Assembly: GCA_963519305.1 (NCBI GenBank)
Contig: CAUQMS010000022.1
Coordinates: forward strand, 1 to 64,000
Length of the DNA: 64,000 nt
Direction of reading: 5' to 3'
DNA from: Ewingella sp963519305
Lineage (GTDB): Bacteria; Pseudomonadota; Gammaproteobacteria; Enterobacterales; Enterobacteriaceae
Below are positions 17,460 to 26,472 of the stretch, in pieces (within the stretch, counting starts at the first letter, position 1; every line of letters starts with the position of its first letter). Made by a program: the position numbers and the translations under genes. Under the pieces are notes generated by a model, which saw only the letters and a program-made list of their open reading frames with translations, did not search any database and was not told the origin of the DNA.

Positions 17460-17485
17460 AAGGGCTCAGCATGCTGAGCCCTTTC
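17460..17485. terminator. Bidirectional terminator between PTS-peptidase cluster and argH
   Basis: A 24-nt perfect palindrome (AAGGGCTCAGCA and its complement) ends in short T/A runs. It serves the M24 peptidase gene on the plus strand and argH on the minus strand. Confidence 0.85.
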
Positions 17486-17505
17486 GATTCAGAACGGCTT
17501 AACGG

Positions 17506-18882
17506 TTATACGCCGAGACGTGATTTCGCTTCGCGGATCGCCAGCGCCACCTGTTCAGGAGAGACGCCGCCTTTCGCCGCACGCTTGTCGAGGCAAGATT
17601 GCAGTTCAAGGATCGGATAGACATCATCGCCAATCACGCTGCTGAATTTCTGCAAATCAGCCAGCGGCAAGGCTTCCAGCGCTTTACCCTGAGCAATGGC
17701 TTCCACCACCGCTTCACCGACAATATGGTGTGCTTCACGGAACGGAACACCTTTGGCAACCAGATAGTCGGCCAGCTCGGTGGAGTTTGCGTAGCCCTGT
17801 TGCGCGGCTTCTTTGGCACGCGGGCGTTTCACCTGAATACCATCCAGCACCAGCACCGCCATGTTCAGACAATCCATCCAGGTATCAAGCGCATCGAATA
17901 GCCCTTCTTTATCTTCCTGCATGTCTTTGTTGTACGCCAGCGGCAGGCCTTTCATGGTCATCATCATGCCGGTCAGGGCGCCCTGTACACGACCGCATTT
18001 ACCACGGATCAATTCCAGCGCATCCGGGTTTTTCTTCTGCGGCATCAGGGAAGAACCCGACGTCACGCGATCCGACAAATCGACAAACGCCGCTTCGCCG
18101 CTGTTGAAGAAGATCAGGTCTTCAGCAAAACGCGACAAGTGCACCATGCTGATGGCCGCATTGGAGAGCAGTTCCATCACGTGATCGCGGTCGGAAACGC
18201 TGTCGAGACTGTTACGGGTGGCAGAGGCAAAGCCCAACCAGCCGGCCAGCTGTTCGCGGTCCATCGGGTACGCCGTTCCTGCCAGTGCGCCGCTGCCGAG
18301 CGGGCTGACATCCAGACGTTTCAGGGTATCCTGCAAACGGCTTTCATCCCGCGCCAGCATCTCAACGTATGCCATACACCAGTGGGCAAACGTTACCGGC
18401 TGTGCGCGCTGTAAATGCGTGTAACCAGGCATCACGGCGTCCTGGTTGGCTTCAGCCGTGGCGACGAGTGCTTGCTGTAAATGGTGAAGCGCTTCGCCGA
18501 GCTCAACGACCTGAGCTTTGCACCAAAGTTTGAGGTCCGTGGCCACCTGATCATTACGGCTGCGGCCAGTGTGCAGCTTTTTACCGAGGTTGCCGACTTT
18601 GTCGATCAGCTTCTGCTCAACCCAGCTGTGAATATCTTCGGCATCGCTTGCCAGAATCGCGCGCGGATTGGCGCGCACTTCTTCCAGCAGGACGTTCAGC
18701 GCGGCTTCCAGCTGCAGCTGTTCTTCAGCAGTCAATACGTTGACCGTGACCAGCGCCTTCGACCAGGCTACTGATCCGACGATATCCTGCTCCGCAAGGC
18801 GGTAATCAAAACGCAGTGAATCATTTAACTCTTTAAACCGTTGATCGGCTGCCTGGCTGAACCGTCCGCCCCAAAGTGCCAT
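17506..18882 (-). CDS. argH: Argininosuccinate lyase
   Basis: Cleaves argininosuccinate to arginine and fumarate, the last step of arginine synthesis. At 458 residues, starting MALWGGRFSQ, it matches the family length. The fumarase/lyase signature GSSLMPQKKNPD and the substrate-binding HTGRSRNDQVATD motif are present. A longer reading from 18921 adds 13 residues that do not belong to the family. Last gene of the argCBGH operon, 71 bp after argG with a hairpin in that space. Confidence 0.97.
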   Translation of the reverse strand: MALWGGRFSQAADQRFKELNDSLRFDYRLAEQDIVGSVAWSKALVTVNVLTAEEQLQLEAALNVLLEEVRANPRAILASDAEDIHSWVEQKLIDKVGNLGKKLHTGRSRNDQVATDLKLWCKAQVVELGEALHHLQQALVATAEANQDAVMPGYTHLQRAQPVTFAHWCMAYVEMLARDESRLQDTLKRLDVSPLGSGALAGTAYPMDREQLAGWLGFASATRNSLDSVSDRDHVMELLSNAAISMVHLSRFAEDLIFFNSGEAAFVDLSDRVTSGSSLMPQKKNPDALELIRGKCGRVQGALTGMMMTMKGLPLAYNKDMQEDKEGLFDALDTWMDCLNMAVLVLDGIQVKRPRAKEAAQQGYANSTELADYLVAKGVPFREAHHIVGEAVVEAIAQGKALEALPLADLQKFSSVIGDDVYPILELQSCLDKRAAKGGVSPEQVALAIREAKSRLGV

Positions 18883-18908
18883 AACCTGTACTCCTTTAAT
18901 GTATGCAA

Positions 18909-18931
18909 AAGGGCGCAGCATGTGCGCCCTT
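18909..18931 (-). terminator. Intercistronic argG-argH hairpin, possible partial terminator
   Basis: A perfect 9-bp stem (AAGGGCGCA and complement, 5-nt loop), read on the minus strand, is followed by a short T-rich tail (TTTGCATAC). It lies between two genes of one operon and may reduce read-through into argH or mark an RNA processing site. Confidence 0.55.
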
Positions 18932-18953
18932 AAAATAGAGGTCTACGCGCTTA

Positions 18954-20174
18954 TTACTGCTTCTTAGCGTTCAATGCGCGAATGCGTGACGACAACGAGA
19001 ACAGACGGATGAAGCCGCCCGCGTGGCTGTGATCATACACTTCATCTTCACCGAAGGTCGCGAACTCTTCTGAGTACATGCTGTTTGGCGACTGTTTCTG
19101 AATCGCGGTCGCGGTGCCTTTGTAGAGTTTGATAACGACTTCGCCGTTCACGTCTTCTGCCAGTGCGTCAGCCGCAGCCTGAATGGATTCACGCAGTGGT
19201 GCAAACCAGCGACCATCATAAACGACATAAGACATTTCATGGCCCAGCTGTTCACGCCATTTGAAGCTGTCACGGTCCAGAACCAGCTGCTCAACGCCGC
19301 GCAGGGCCGCCATCATGATGGTGCCGCCCGGTGTTTCGTAGCAACCACGGGACTTGATACCCACCAGACGGTTTTCAACGATGTCGATACGGCCAATCCC
19401 GTGCTTCACACCCAGTACGTTCAGCGCTTCAAGGCACTGGAACGGGCTGAGTTCAACGCCGTTTACGGCAACCACTTCGCCTTTAGCCACTTTAACGGTC
19501 ACGGTTTCAGCCTGGTCCGGTGCATCTTCCGGTGCCACAGTCCATGCCCAGCAATCTTTGTTGGCTGCATTCCACGGGCTTTCCAGCACGCCGCCTTCGG
19601 TGGAGATGTGCCATGCGTTTTCGTCACGGCTGTAGATTTTTTCCAGCGACGCGGTGGTCGGGATATTACGCTCTTTCAGATAATCGAGCAGCGCCTCACG
19701 GGAACGCAGGTCCCACTCACGCCATGGCGCAACCACTTTTAGTTGTGGTGCCAGCGCGGTGTAGGTAGTTTCGAAACGTACCTGGTCGTTACCTTTACCG
19801 GTTGCACCGTGACACAGCGCATCAGCACCGACTTTCAGCGCCAGCTCAACCTGCGCTTTGGCGATCAGCGGACGAGCCATGGAAGTACCCAGCAGGTAGC
19901 TTCCTTCATACAGGGCGCCGGATTTCAGTACCGGATAAACGTAGTCTTTGATGAACTCTTCACGCAGATCAACCACGTGGCATTCAGAAGCGCCGGTACG
20001 CAGCGCTTTTTGTTCAATACCTTCCAGATCGGCACGTTCCTGACCGATATCGGCGACAAAGGCCACCACTTCACAGTCGCCGTAGTTCTCTTTCAGCCAC
20101 GGAATGATGGCTGAAGTATCCAGACCGCCGGAGTAAGCCAGAACAATTTTCTTGATGCCTTTGGTTGCTGCCAT
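18954..20174 (-). CDS. argG: Argininosuccinate synthase
   Basis: Joins citrulline and aspartate with ATP to give argininosuccinate. The protein has 406 residues with the ATP-pyrophosphatase P-loop AYSGGLDTSAIIPWL at the N-terminus, then GATGKGNDQVRFE and the citrulline-binding motif SRGCYETPGGT. This is the common about-400-residue class, unlike the 447-residue enzyme of E. coli, whose argG lies elsewhere. Here it sits between argB and argH, an arrangement I associate with Yersinia/Serratia-type genomes. Expression should follow the ARG boxes upstream of argC. Confidence 0.97.
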   Translation of the reverse strand: MAATKGIKKIVLAYSGGLDTSAIIPWLKENYGDCEVVAFVADIGQERADLEGIEQKALRTGASECHVVDLREEFIKDYVYPVLKSGALYEGSYLLGTSMARPLIAKAQVELALKVGADALCHGATGKGNDQVRFETTYTALAPQLKVVAPWREWDLRSREALLDYLKERNIPTTASLEKIYSRDENAWHISTEGGVLESPWNAANKDCWAWTVAPEDAPDQAETVTVKVAKGEVVAVNGVELSPFQCLEALNVLGVKHGIGRIDIVENRLVGIKSRGCYETPGGTIMMAALRGVEQLVLDRDSFKWREQLGHEMSYVVYDGRWFAPLRESIQAAADALAEDVNGEVVIKLYKGTATAIQKQSPNSMYSEEFATFGEDEVYDHSHAGGFIRLFSLSSRIRALNAKKQ

Positions 20175-20237
20175 GATGATTTCCTTTAAAAAATTTATTG
20201 ATTCAATAAGTCGGTCAATGGGGTTTCAGTACGGCGG

Positions 20238-21011
20238 TTACGCCAGAATTCGGGTACCAATCGCCGTACCGTTAAACAGGGCCGGTAACTGCTCGGCGTG
20301 ACGCCAGCTGGCAATATCCACCGGGCGGCCGAGTGAACGTGCGGCGTCCAGCGCGGCGTGAACTTTCACAATCATGCCGTCGGTAATAATGCCCTGTTCA
20401 ATCAGCTGTTCGGCTTTTTGCGCCGACATTTCAGGAATGCGCTGGCCTTTACCGTCGAGAATACCGCTGACATCTGACAGCAGGATTAAATCTGCACCCA
20501 GCGTTGCCGCCAGTGCCGTCGCAGCCTGATCGGCGTTGACGTTCATCAGCTCACCTGTTGCAGTGATACCAATAGAGCTGACAATTGGCAGATAACCCGC
20601 GCCGGTCAGCGTGTTAATCAGCGCTGGAGAACCCACTTCGGCTTTGCCGACGTTGCCCAGCTCTTCGCTCAGCTGCGTTACGCTGACTGAGCCGCCATCG
20701 GCCAGTGAGAGGCCAACCGCGTTAATGTTGTGTTTAATCGCCCACGCCAGCAGGGTTTTGTTGGCGCTGCCGGCCAGTGCGCCGGTAATAATGTCAATCT
20801 GATCTGCCGGAGTGACACGCAGACCGGCCTTTTTCACAACCGGCAGATTCAGTTTCTTCATCAGCTCATCGACCAGGCAGCCGCCGCCGTGAACGATCAC
20901 CAATGGGCGCTGATATTGCTGGCGGTAAGTCACCAGCGCCATGAACAGGCGCTCAAGCGCTTCTTCATTGTCCAGCAACACACCACCTAATTTGATAACT
21001 AACGGATTCAT
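20238..21011 (-). CDS. argB: Acetylglutamate kinase
   Basis: Phosphorylates N-acetylglutamate, the second step of arginine synthesis. The 257-residue amino-acid-kinase fold protein starts MNPLVIKLGGVLL with the KLGG motif. It continues with VIVHGGGCLVDELM, NVNADQAATALAATLGADLILLSDVSGILDGKG and the C-terminal DGMIVKV stretch. Length is that of the short, arginine-insensitive enterobacterial enzyme (E. coli 258). Second gene of the argCBGH operon. Confidence 0.97.
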   Translation of the reverse strand: MNPLVIKLGGVLLDNEEALERLFMALVTYRQQYQRPLVIVHGGGCLVDELMKKLNLPVVKKAGLRVTPADQIDIITGALAGSANKTLLAWAIKHNINAVGLSLADGGSVSVTQLSEELGNVGKAEVGSPALINTLTGAGYLPIVSSIGITATGELMNVNADQAATALAATLGADLILLSDVSGILDGKGQRIPEMSAQKAEQLIEQGIITDGMIVKVHAALDAARSLGRPVDIASWRHAEQLPALFNGTAIGTRILA

Positions 21012-21065
21012 AGCTGTTTGCGCCTCAACCGGTTAAAAGTATGTACTTGATTTTATCTAAGGTTT

Positions 21066-22070
21066 TTATAGCAGTGATTGTGTTTCGGGGAAACCAAATC
21101 GCAGGTTAAGACATTGCACAGCCTGCGCGGATGCGCCTTTGAGCAGGTTGTCTTCCGTAGCGACGACAATCAGATGCTCGCCTTTCACCGCAAAACCGAT
21201 ATCACAGAACGGCAGCCCCACCACATCTTTCAGCGCCGGAACGCCTTTGGTGTAGAGACGCACCAAAGGTTTATCGTGATAGGCGTTGTGGAATGCTTCC
21301 GCTATGTCCTGTGCCGTCACGCCCGCTTTCAGCCGGCAGGTGATGGTCGCCAGAATACCGCGCGGGAAATTACCCAGATGTGGCGTAAAAATTACCGGCA
21401 CGCCAAGGTGCTCGACAATTTCCGGGTGATGACGGTGATTGAACAGACCGTAAGGTTGCAGGCTGACTTCACAGAAGCTGTTGCCGATAGACGCTTTACG
21501 CCCTGCGCCGCTGACGCCGCTGGTGGCGTTGATCACCGGCCACTGGCTGTCATTAAGCAGGTCGTTTTCGAGCAGAGGTTTGAGCGCCAGCTGCGAGGCC
21601 GTCGGGTAACAACCCGGCACGGCGATAAGCTGCGCGTCTTTGATTTTGTCAGCCTGCCATTCGGCCAGGCCGTACACCGCCTTGTCCAGCCAGTCGAGAT
21701 GCTGGTGTTCAAAGCCGTAAAATTCGGAGTAAAACTCGGGTTTGTTAACGCGAAACGCACCGGACAAATCAAACACCACGCAACCGGCCGCCAGAAACTG
21801 CGGGGCTAAGTCGTGGCTGACTTCATGAGCCGTGGCCAGAAAAACCACATCGACGCCTTTCGCGGCTTCCTGAACATTGTTCATCGCTAAAACAGGCAAA
21901 TCTACAATGCCTTTTAACTGCGGATGCAAATCAGAAAGTAATTTTCCTGCATCTGCACTTTGCGCTGAAACCGTTAAACCGGTTATGTTCATATGTGGGT
22001 GGCGACTCAGGTAAGCCGCGAGCTCAGCTCCGGCATAACCAGTGGCACCAACAATCAGCGTATTCAACAT
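21066..22070 (-). CDS. argC: N-acetyl-gamma-glutamyl-phosphate reductase
   Basis: NADPH-dependent reduction of acetylglutamyl phosphate to the semialdehyde. The 334-residue protein has the dinucleotide motif IVGATGYAGAELAAYL at the N-terminus and the catalytic cysteine in VPGCYPTASQLAL, with HPEI/HLGNFPRGI-type motifs later. First gene of the argCBGH operon. Its promoter faces that of argE across a 225-bp control region. Confidence 0.97.
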   Translation of the reverse strand: MLNTLIVGATGYAGAELAAYLSRHPHMNITGLTVSAQSADAGKLLSDLHPQLKGIVDLPVLAMNNVQEAAKGVDVVFLATAHEVSHDLAPQFLAAGCVVFDLSGAFRVNKPEFYSEFYGFEHQHLDWLDKAVYGLAEWQADKIKDAQLIAVPGCYPTASQLALKPLLENDLLNDSQWPVINATSGVSGAGRKASIGNSFCEVSLQPYGLFNHRHHPEIVEHLGVPVIFTPHLGNFPRGILATITCRLKAGVTAQDIAEAFHNAYHDKPLVRLYTKGVPALKDVVGLPFCDIGFAVKGEHLIVVATEDNLLKGASAQAVQCLNLRFGFPETQSLL

Positions 22071-22231
22071 GGGGTCTGTTCACCTTCTCAACTTAACTGT
22101 ATGGCTTTGCGATACAGCGTACTACTTAGGTAACAGGGATCACCGCGTTATACGCCGTTCACCCGCGAAATTTTCGACCATTTCGTTTTGCGAAGCCGGT
22201 AAACTTTTCCGGTTTCCTTACGTGCTGGCTT

Positions 22232-22270
22232 AATGTATTTTTATTCACATAAACTGCATGAATATGAATA
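22232..22270. promoter_or_regulatory. Tandem ARG boxes (ArgR operator) for argE / argCBGH
   Basis: Two 18-bp imperfect palindromes, AATGTATTTTTATTCACA (22232-22249) and ACTGCATGAATATGAATA (22253-22270), are separated by 3 bp. This is the spacing used by the ArgR hexamer. The boxes lie within the divergent argE-argC promoter region and should repress both directions when arginine is available. The rest of 22071-22295 holds the promoters. Confidence 0.85.
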
Positions 22271-22295
22271 CTACCCTAACTAAAGGCTGTCAACA

Positions 22296-23447
22296 GTGAA
22301 GATGAAATTACCTCCTTTTATTGAGCTTTACCGGGCGTTAATCGCGATACCTTCGATCAGTGCCACAGACAGCGCATTGGATCAAAGTAATGAAACCTTA
22401 ATCAACGTGTTGGCTGGCTGGTTCCGCGATCTCGGCTTTAAGGTTGAGATTCAGCCCGTACCCAATACCCGCAATAAATTCAACATGTTGGCCAGCACCG
22501 GCGAAGGCGCAGGTGGTCTGCTGCTGGCGGGTCATACTGATACCGTTCCTTACGACGATGGCCGCTGGACCCGTGACCCTTTCACCCTGACCGAACACGA
22601 AAATAAGCTGTACGGTTTGGGTACAGCTGACATGAAAGGTTTCTTTGCATTTATCGTCGATGCGCTGCGTGATGTCGACATCACCAAACTGACTAAACCG
22701 CTATATATTCTGGCAACCGCCGATGAAGAAACCACCATGGCCGGTGCCAGCTATTTTTCAAAGAATACGGCGATTCGCCCGGACTGCGCGATCATCGGCG
22801 AACCGACCTCACTTAAACCGGTTCGCGCGCATAAAGGCCATATCTCTAACGCCATCCGCATTACCGGTCAGTCAGGCCATTCAAGCGATCCGGGGCGCGG
22901 CGTTAACGCCATCGACCTGATGCATGACTCCATCACCCAGCTGATTGGCCTGCGCAATACGCTGAAAACCCGTTATAACCACAGCGGCTTTGTCATTCCT
23001 TATCCCACCATGAACTTTGGCCACATCAGCGGCGGTGACGCGGCCAACCGCATCTGCGCCTGCTGCGAACTGCACATGGATATCCGCCCGCTGCCGGGGC
23101 TGACATTATCTGATCTGGACGGACTGCTGCAGGAAGCGCTGGAACCGGTGAGCAGCCGCTGGCCTGGCCGTGTGTCTATCGAAGAGCTGCATCCGCCGAT
23201 CCCCGGTTATGAGTGCCCGCCGGACCACCAGCTGGTTCAGGTGGTGGAAAAACTGCTCGGCGTGGAAACGGAGATCGTCAACTACTGTACTGAAGCCCCG
23301 TTTATTCAGGAGCTGTGCCCGACGCTGGTGCTTGGCCCCGGTTCTATTGAACAGGCGCATCAGCCAGACGAATACCTTGATACGGCCTTTATCAAACCGA
23401 CCCGCGAGTTGATCACGCAGGTCGTGCACCATTTCTGCTTCCACTAA
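22296..23447 (+). CDS. argE: Acetylornithine deacetylase
   Basis: M20-family metallohydrolase that releases acetate from N-acetylornithine in the linear arginine pathway. The 383 residues equal the E. coli protein. Zinc ligands appear in LLLAGHTDTVPYDDGRW, in the GTADMKGF motif, in DEETTMAGA and in the C-terminal GSIEQAHQPDEYL. The start is ATG at 22296 (MKMKLPPFIEL). Transcribed alone, divergent from argCBGH and under the same ARG boxes. Confidence 0.98.
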   Translation: MKMKLPPFIELYRALIAIPSISATDSALDQSNETLINVLAGWFRDLGFKVEIQPVPNTRNKFNMLASTGEGAGGLLLAGHTDTVPYDDGRWTRDPFTLTEHENKLYGLGTADMKGFFAFIVDALRDVDITKLTKPLYILATADEETTMAGASYFSKNTAIRPDCAIIGEPTSLKPVRAHKGHISNAIRITGQSGHSSDPGRGVNAIDLMHDSITQLIGLRNTLKTRYNHSGFVIPYPTMNFGHISGGDAANRICACCELHMDIRPLPGLTLSDLDGLLQEALEPVSSRWPGRVSIEELHPPIPGYECPPDHQLVQVVEKLLGVETEIVNYCTEAPFIQELCPTLVLGPGSIEQAHQPDEYLDTAFIKPTRELITQVVHHFCFH

Positions 23448-23477
23448 TCCTGTATTGCGTATGGAGCAGAAACAAAC

Positions 23478-23499
23478 AGGGCACCTGCGGGTGCCCTTT
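23478..23499 (+). terminator. Terminator after argE
   Basis: AGGGCACC, TGCG loop and GGTGCCCT form an 8-bp stem followed by a short T-run. The remaining 250 bp up to ppc contain no gene that I can recognise and must include the ppc promoter. Confidence 0.8.
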
Positions 23500-23750
23500 G
23501 ATACTGTACAAAAGCGTGATTAGCCAAACTGATATCGCGCTGGCGATGATGAAAATTCAGCAACTTTGCCAAAAACACCATTTTTCTAGTGAGGAAATCG
23601 GTCGTTTTGCGGTAAAACAGGTGCTGTTTTTGAAAATGTGATCAAGTTCGCAGTGTAAAAATGAATCAAGGCGACAGCGTCTTACGGGTGATAGTTATTT
23701 ACAGAAAATATAATTTTAAATAAAAGAACGGGTAGAGGGTCAGAGGCGAT

Positions 23751-26399
23751 ATGAACGAACAATATTCCGCAATGCGCAGTAATGTCAGTATGTTAGGTAC
23801 ACTGCTTGGCGACACGATCAAAGATACGTTGGGAGAGCATATCCTTGATCGTGTTGAGAAAATTCGTAAGTTATCCAAATCCTCACGCGCCGGTAATGAG
23901 GCAGATCGTAAGGAGCTGCTTTCCACGCTGCAAAATTTGTCCAACGACGAACTGCTGCCCGTGGCCCGTGCTTTCAGCCAGTTTTTGAATTTAACCAACG
24001 TTGCTGAGCAATATCACAGCATTTCGCCGCACGGTGAAGCCGCGAGTAATCCGGATGCGCTGGCACAGCTGATTGAACGCCTGAAGTCCAAAAATCTGAC
24101 TTCCCAACAACTGCGTGACGCGGTTGAAGAACTGTCTATCGAGCTGGTATTAACCGCTCACCCAACCGAGATTGCCCGCCGCACGCTGATCCACAAACTG
24201 GTGGAAGTGAACAGTTGCCTCAAGCAGCTCGACCACAACGATCTGGCCGACTACGAACGCAAACAGATCATGCGCCGTCTGCGCCAGCTGATTGCCCAGT
24301 CATGGCATACCGACGAAATTCGTAAACATCGCCCTTCTCCTGTTGATGAAGCCAAATGGGGCTTTGCGGTCGTTGAAAACAGCCTGTGGGAAGGCGTACC
24401 GGCTTTCCTGCGTGAATTTAACGAACAGCTGGAAACCTCACTCGACTATAAAATGCCGGTGGAAGCCGTACCGGTACGCTTCACGTCCTGGATGGGCGGC
24501 GACCGCGACGGTAACCCGAACGTCACCGCGGATATCACCCGACACGTGCTGCTGCTAAGCCGCTGGAAAGCCACTGACCTGTTCCTGCGCGATGTCGCGG
24601 TGCTGGTCTCTGAACTTTCTATGACCGAATGCACGCCGGAGCTGCGTGAACTGGCCGGTGGCGAAGGCGAGGCTGAAGCGTACCGCACCATCATGAAACG
24701 TCTGCGCGCTCAGCTGCTTTCCACCCAAACCTATCTGGAAGCGCGTCTGAAGGGCGAACGTCTGCCGCGCCCGCATGATTTACTGGTCAATAACGATCAA
24801 CTGTGGGAACCGCTGTACGCCTGCTATCAGTCATTACAAGCCTGCGGCATGGGCATTATTGCCAACGGCCAGTTGCTCGACACGCTGCGCCGCGTGCGCT
24901 GTTTCGGCGTGCCACTGGTGCGTATCGACATCCGCCAGGAGAGCACCCGCCACACCGACGCGATTGCTGAAATCACCCGCTATCTCGGCCTTGGTGACTA
25001 TGAAAGCTGGTCAGAGTCTGACAAACAGGCCTTCCTGATCCGTGAACTCAATTCCCAGCGTCCGCTGGTACCGCGTTTCTGGGAACCAAGCGAGTACACC
25101 AAAGAGGTGCTCGACACCTGTCAGGTGATCGCCGAAGCGCCGGAAGGCTCCATCGCAGCCTACGTGATCTCAATGGCGAAAACGCCGTCAGACGTGCTGG
25201 CGGTGCATTTACTGCTTAAAGAAGCAGGTTGTCCGTTCGCCCTGCCGGTCGCACCGCTGTTCGAAACCTTAGACGACCTGAACAATGCCGATTCCGTCAT
25301 GACTCAGTTGCTCAGCATCGACTGGTATCGCGGCTGCATTCAGGGCAAACAGATGGTGATGATCGGTTACTCCGACTCCGCCAAAGACGCCGGCGTGATG
25401 GCGGCCTCCTGGGCGCAGTACCGTGCACAGGACGCCCTGATCAAAACCTGCGAGAAAGCCGGAGTGCTGCTGACGCTGTTCCACGGACGCGGCGGCTCGA
25501 TTGGTCGCGGCGGCGCACCTGCCCACGCGGCACTACTGTCACAACCGCCAGGCAGCCTGAAAGGCGGCCTGCGCGTTACCGAACAGGGCGAAATGATACG
25601 CTTTAAGTTCGGCCTGCCGGAAGTGACCATCAGCAGCCTTGCGCTTTACACCGGTGCGATTCTGGAAGCCAACCTGTTGCCACCGCCGGAGCCGAAAAAG
25701 GCCTGGGTGGAGATCATGGAACAGCTCTCTGACGTCTCCTGCGAGATGTACCGCGGCTACGTGCGCGAAAACAAAGACTTCGTTCCTTACTTCCGCGCGG
25801 CGACGCCGGAGCAGGAACTGGGTAAATTGCCACTGGGTTCACGCCCGGCAAAACGTAAAGCCAACGGCGGCGTCGAAAGCCTGCGCGCCATTCCGTGGAT
25901 CTTCGCCTGGACGCAAAACCGCCTGATGCTGCCTGCCTGGTTAGGCGCCGGTGCGGGTCTGCAAGCCGTGGTTGATGCCGGAAAACGCGATGAGCTGGAA
26001 TCGATGTGCCATGACTGGCCGTTCTTCTCCACCCGCATCGGCATGCTGGAAATGGTGTTCGCTAAGGCCGACCTGTGGCTGGCGGAGTACTACGATCAGC
26101 GTCTGGTAGGCAAAGAACTCTGGCCGCTCGGCCAGAAACTGCGTGACCAGCTGGCAAGTGACATCAACGTCGTATTGGCGATCTCCAACGATGACCATCT
26201 GATGGCCGATCTGCCGTGGATTGCAGAATCTATCGCGCTGCGTAACGTCTACACTGACCCGCTGAACGTGTTGCAGGCTGAACTGCTGCACCGTTCGCGC
26301 CAACTGGAAAAAGCTGGCGAGACTCCGGATGCCCGTGTTGAACAGGCGCTGATGGTGACGATAGCAGGTGTGGCGGCAGGCATGCGTAACACCGGCTAG
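23751..26399 (+). CDS. ppc: Phosphoenolpyruvate carboxylase
   Basis: Cytoplasmic anaplerotic enzyme that makes oxaloacetate from PEP and bicarbonate. The protein has 882 residues, one fewer than E. coli. The catalytic histidine lies in VLTAHPTEIARRT, the PEP-site motif WMGGDRDGNPNVT follows, then VMIGYSDSAKDAG and the glycine-rich loop FHGRGGSIGRGGAPAH. The C-terminus ends in MRNTG, the four terminal residues RNTG being conserved. A bidirectional terminator separates it from convergent metF. Unlike in E. coli, no frw/ptsA/katG genes lie between ppc and metF. Confidence 0.98.
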   Translation: MNEQYSAMRSNVSMLGTLLGDTIKDTLGEHILDRVEKIRKLSKSSRAGNEADRKELLSTLQNLSNDELLPVARAFSQFLNLTNVAEQYHSISPHGEAASNPDALAQLIERLKSKNLTSQQLRDAVEELSIELVLTAHPTEIARRTLIHKLVEVNSCLKQLDHNDLADYERKQIMRRLRQLIAQSWHTDEIRKHRPSPVDEAKWGFAVVENSLWEGVPAFLREFNEQLETSLDYKMPVEAVPVRFTSWMGGDRDGNPNVTADITRHVLLLSRWKATDLFLRDVAVLVSELSMTECTPELRELAGGEGEAEAYRTIMKRLRAQLLSTQTYLEARLKGERLPRPHDLLVNNDQLWEPLYACYQSLQACGMGIIANGQLLDTLRRVRCFGVPLVRIDIRQESTRHTDAIAEITRYLGLGDYESWSESDKQAFLIRELNSQRPLVPRFWEPSEYTKEVLDTCQVIAEAPEGSIAAYVISMAKTPSDVLAVHLLLKEAGCPFALPVAPLFETLDDLNNADSVMTQLLSIDWYRGCIQGKQMVMIGYSDSAKDAGVMAASWAQYRAQDALIKTCEKAGVLLTLFHGRGGSIGRGGAPAHAALLSQPPGSLKGGLRVTEQGEMIRFKFGLPEVTISSLALYTGAILEANLLPPPEPKKAWVEIMEQLSDVSCEMYRGYVRENKDFVPYFRAATPEQELGKLPLGSRPAKRKANGGVESLRAIPWIFAWTQNRLMLPAWLGAGAGLQAVVDAGKRDELESMCHDWPFFSTRIGMLEMVFAKADLWLAEYYDQRLVGKELWPLGQKLRDQLASDINVVLAISNDDHLMADLPWIAESIALRNVYTDPLNVLQAELLHRSRQLEKAGETPDARVEQALMVTIAGVAAGMRNTG

Positions 26400-26414
26400 C
26401 AGAACGACAAAAAC

Positions 26415-26444
26415 AAAAAACCGGCGATTAAGCCGGTTTTTTTT
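26415..26444. terminator. Bidirectional terminator, ppc / metF
   Basis: AAAAAACCGGC and GCCGGTTTTTT arms around a 6-nt loop are flanked by A and T runs, serving ppc (plus) and metF (minus). Confidence 0.92.
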
Positions 26445-26472
26445 CGCCTGACGTTCAGGTTAGAACAGAAGA

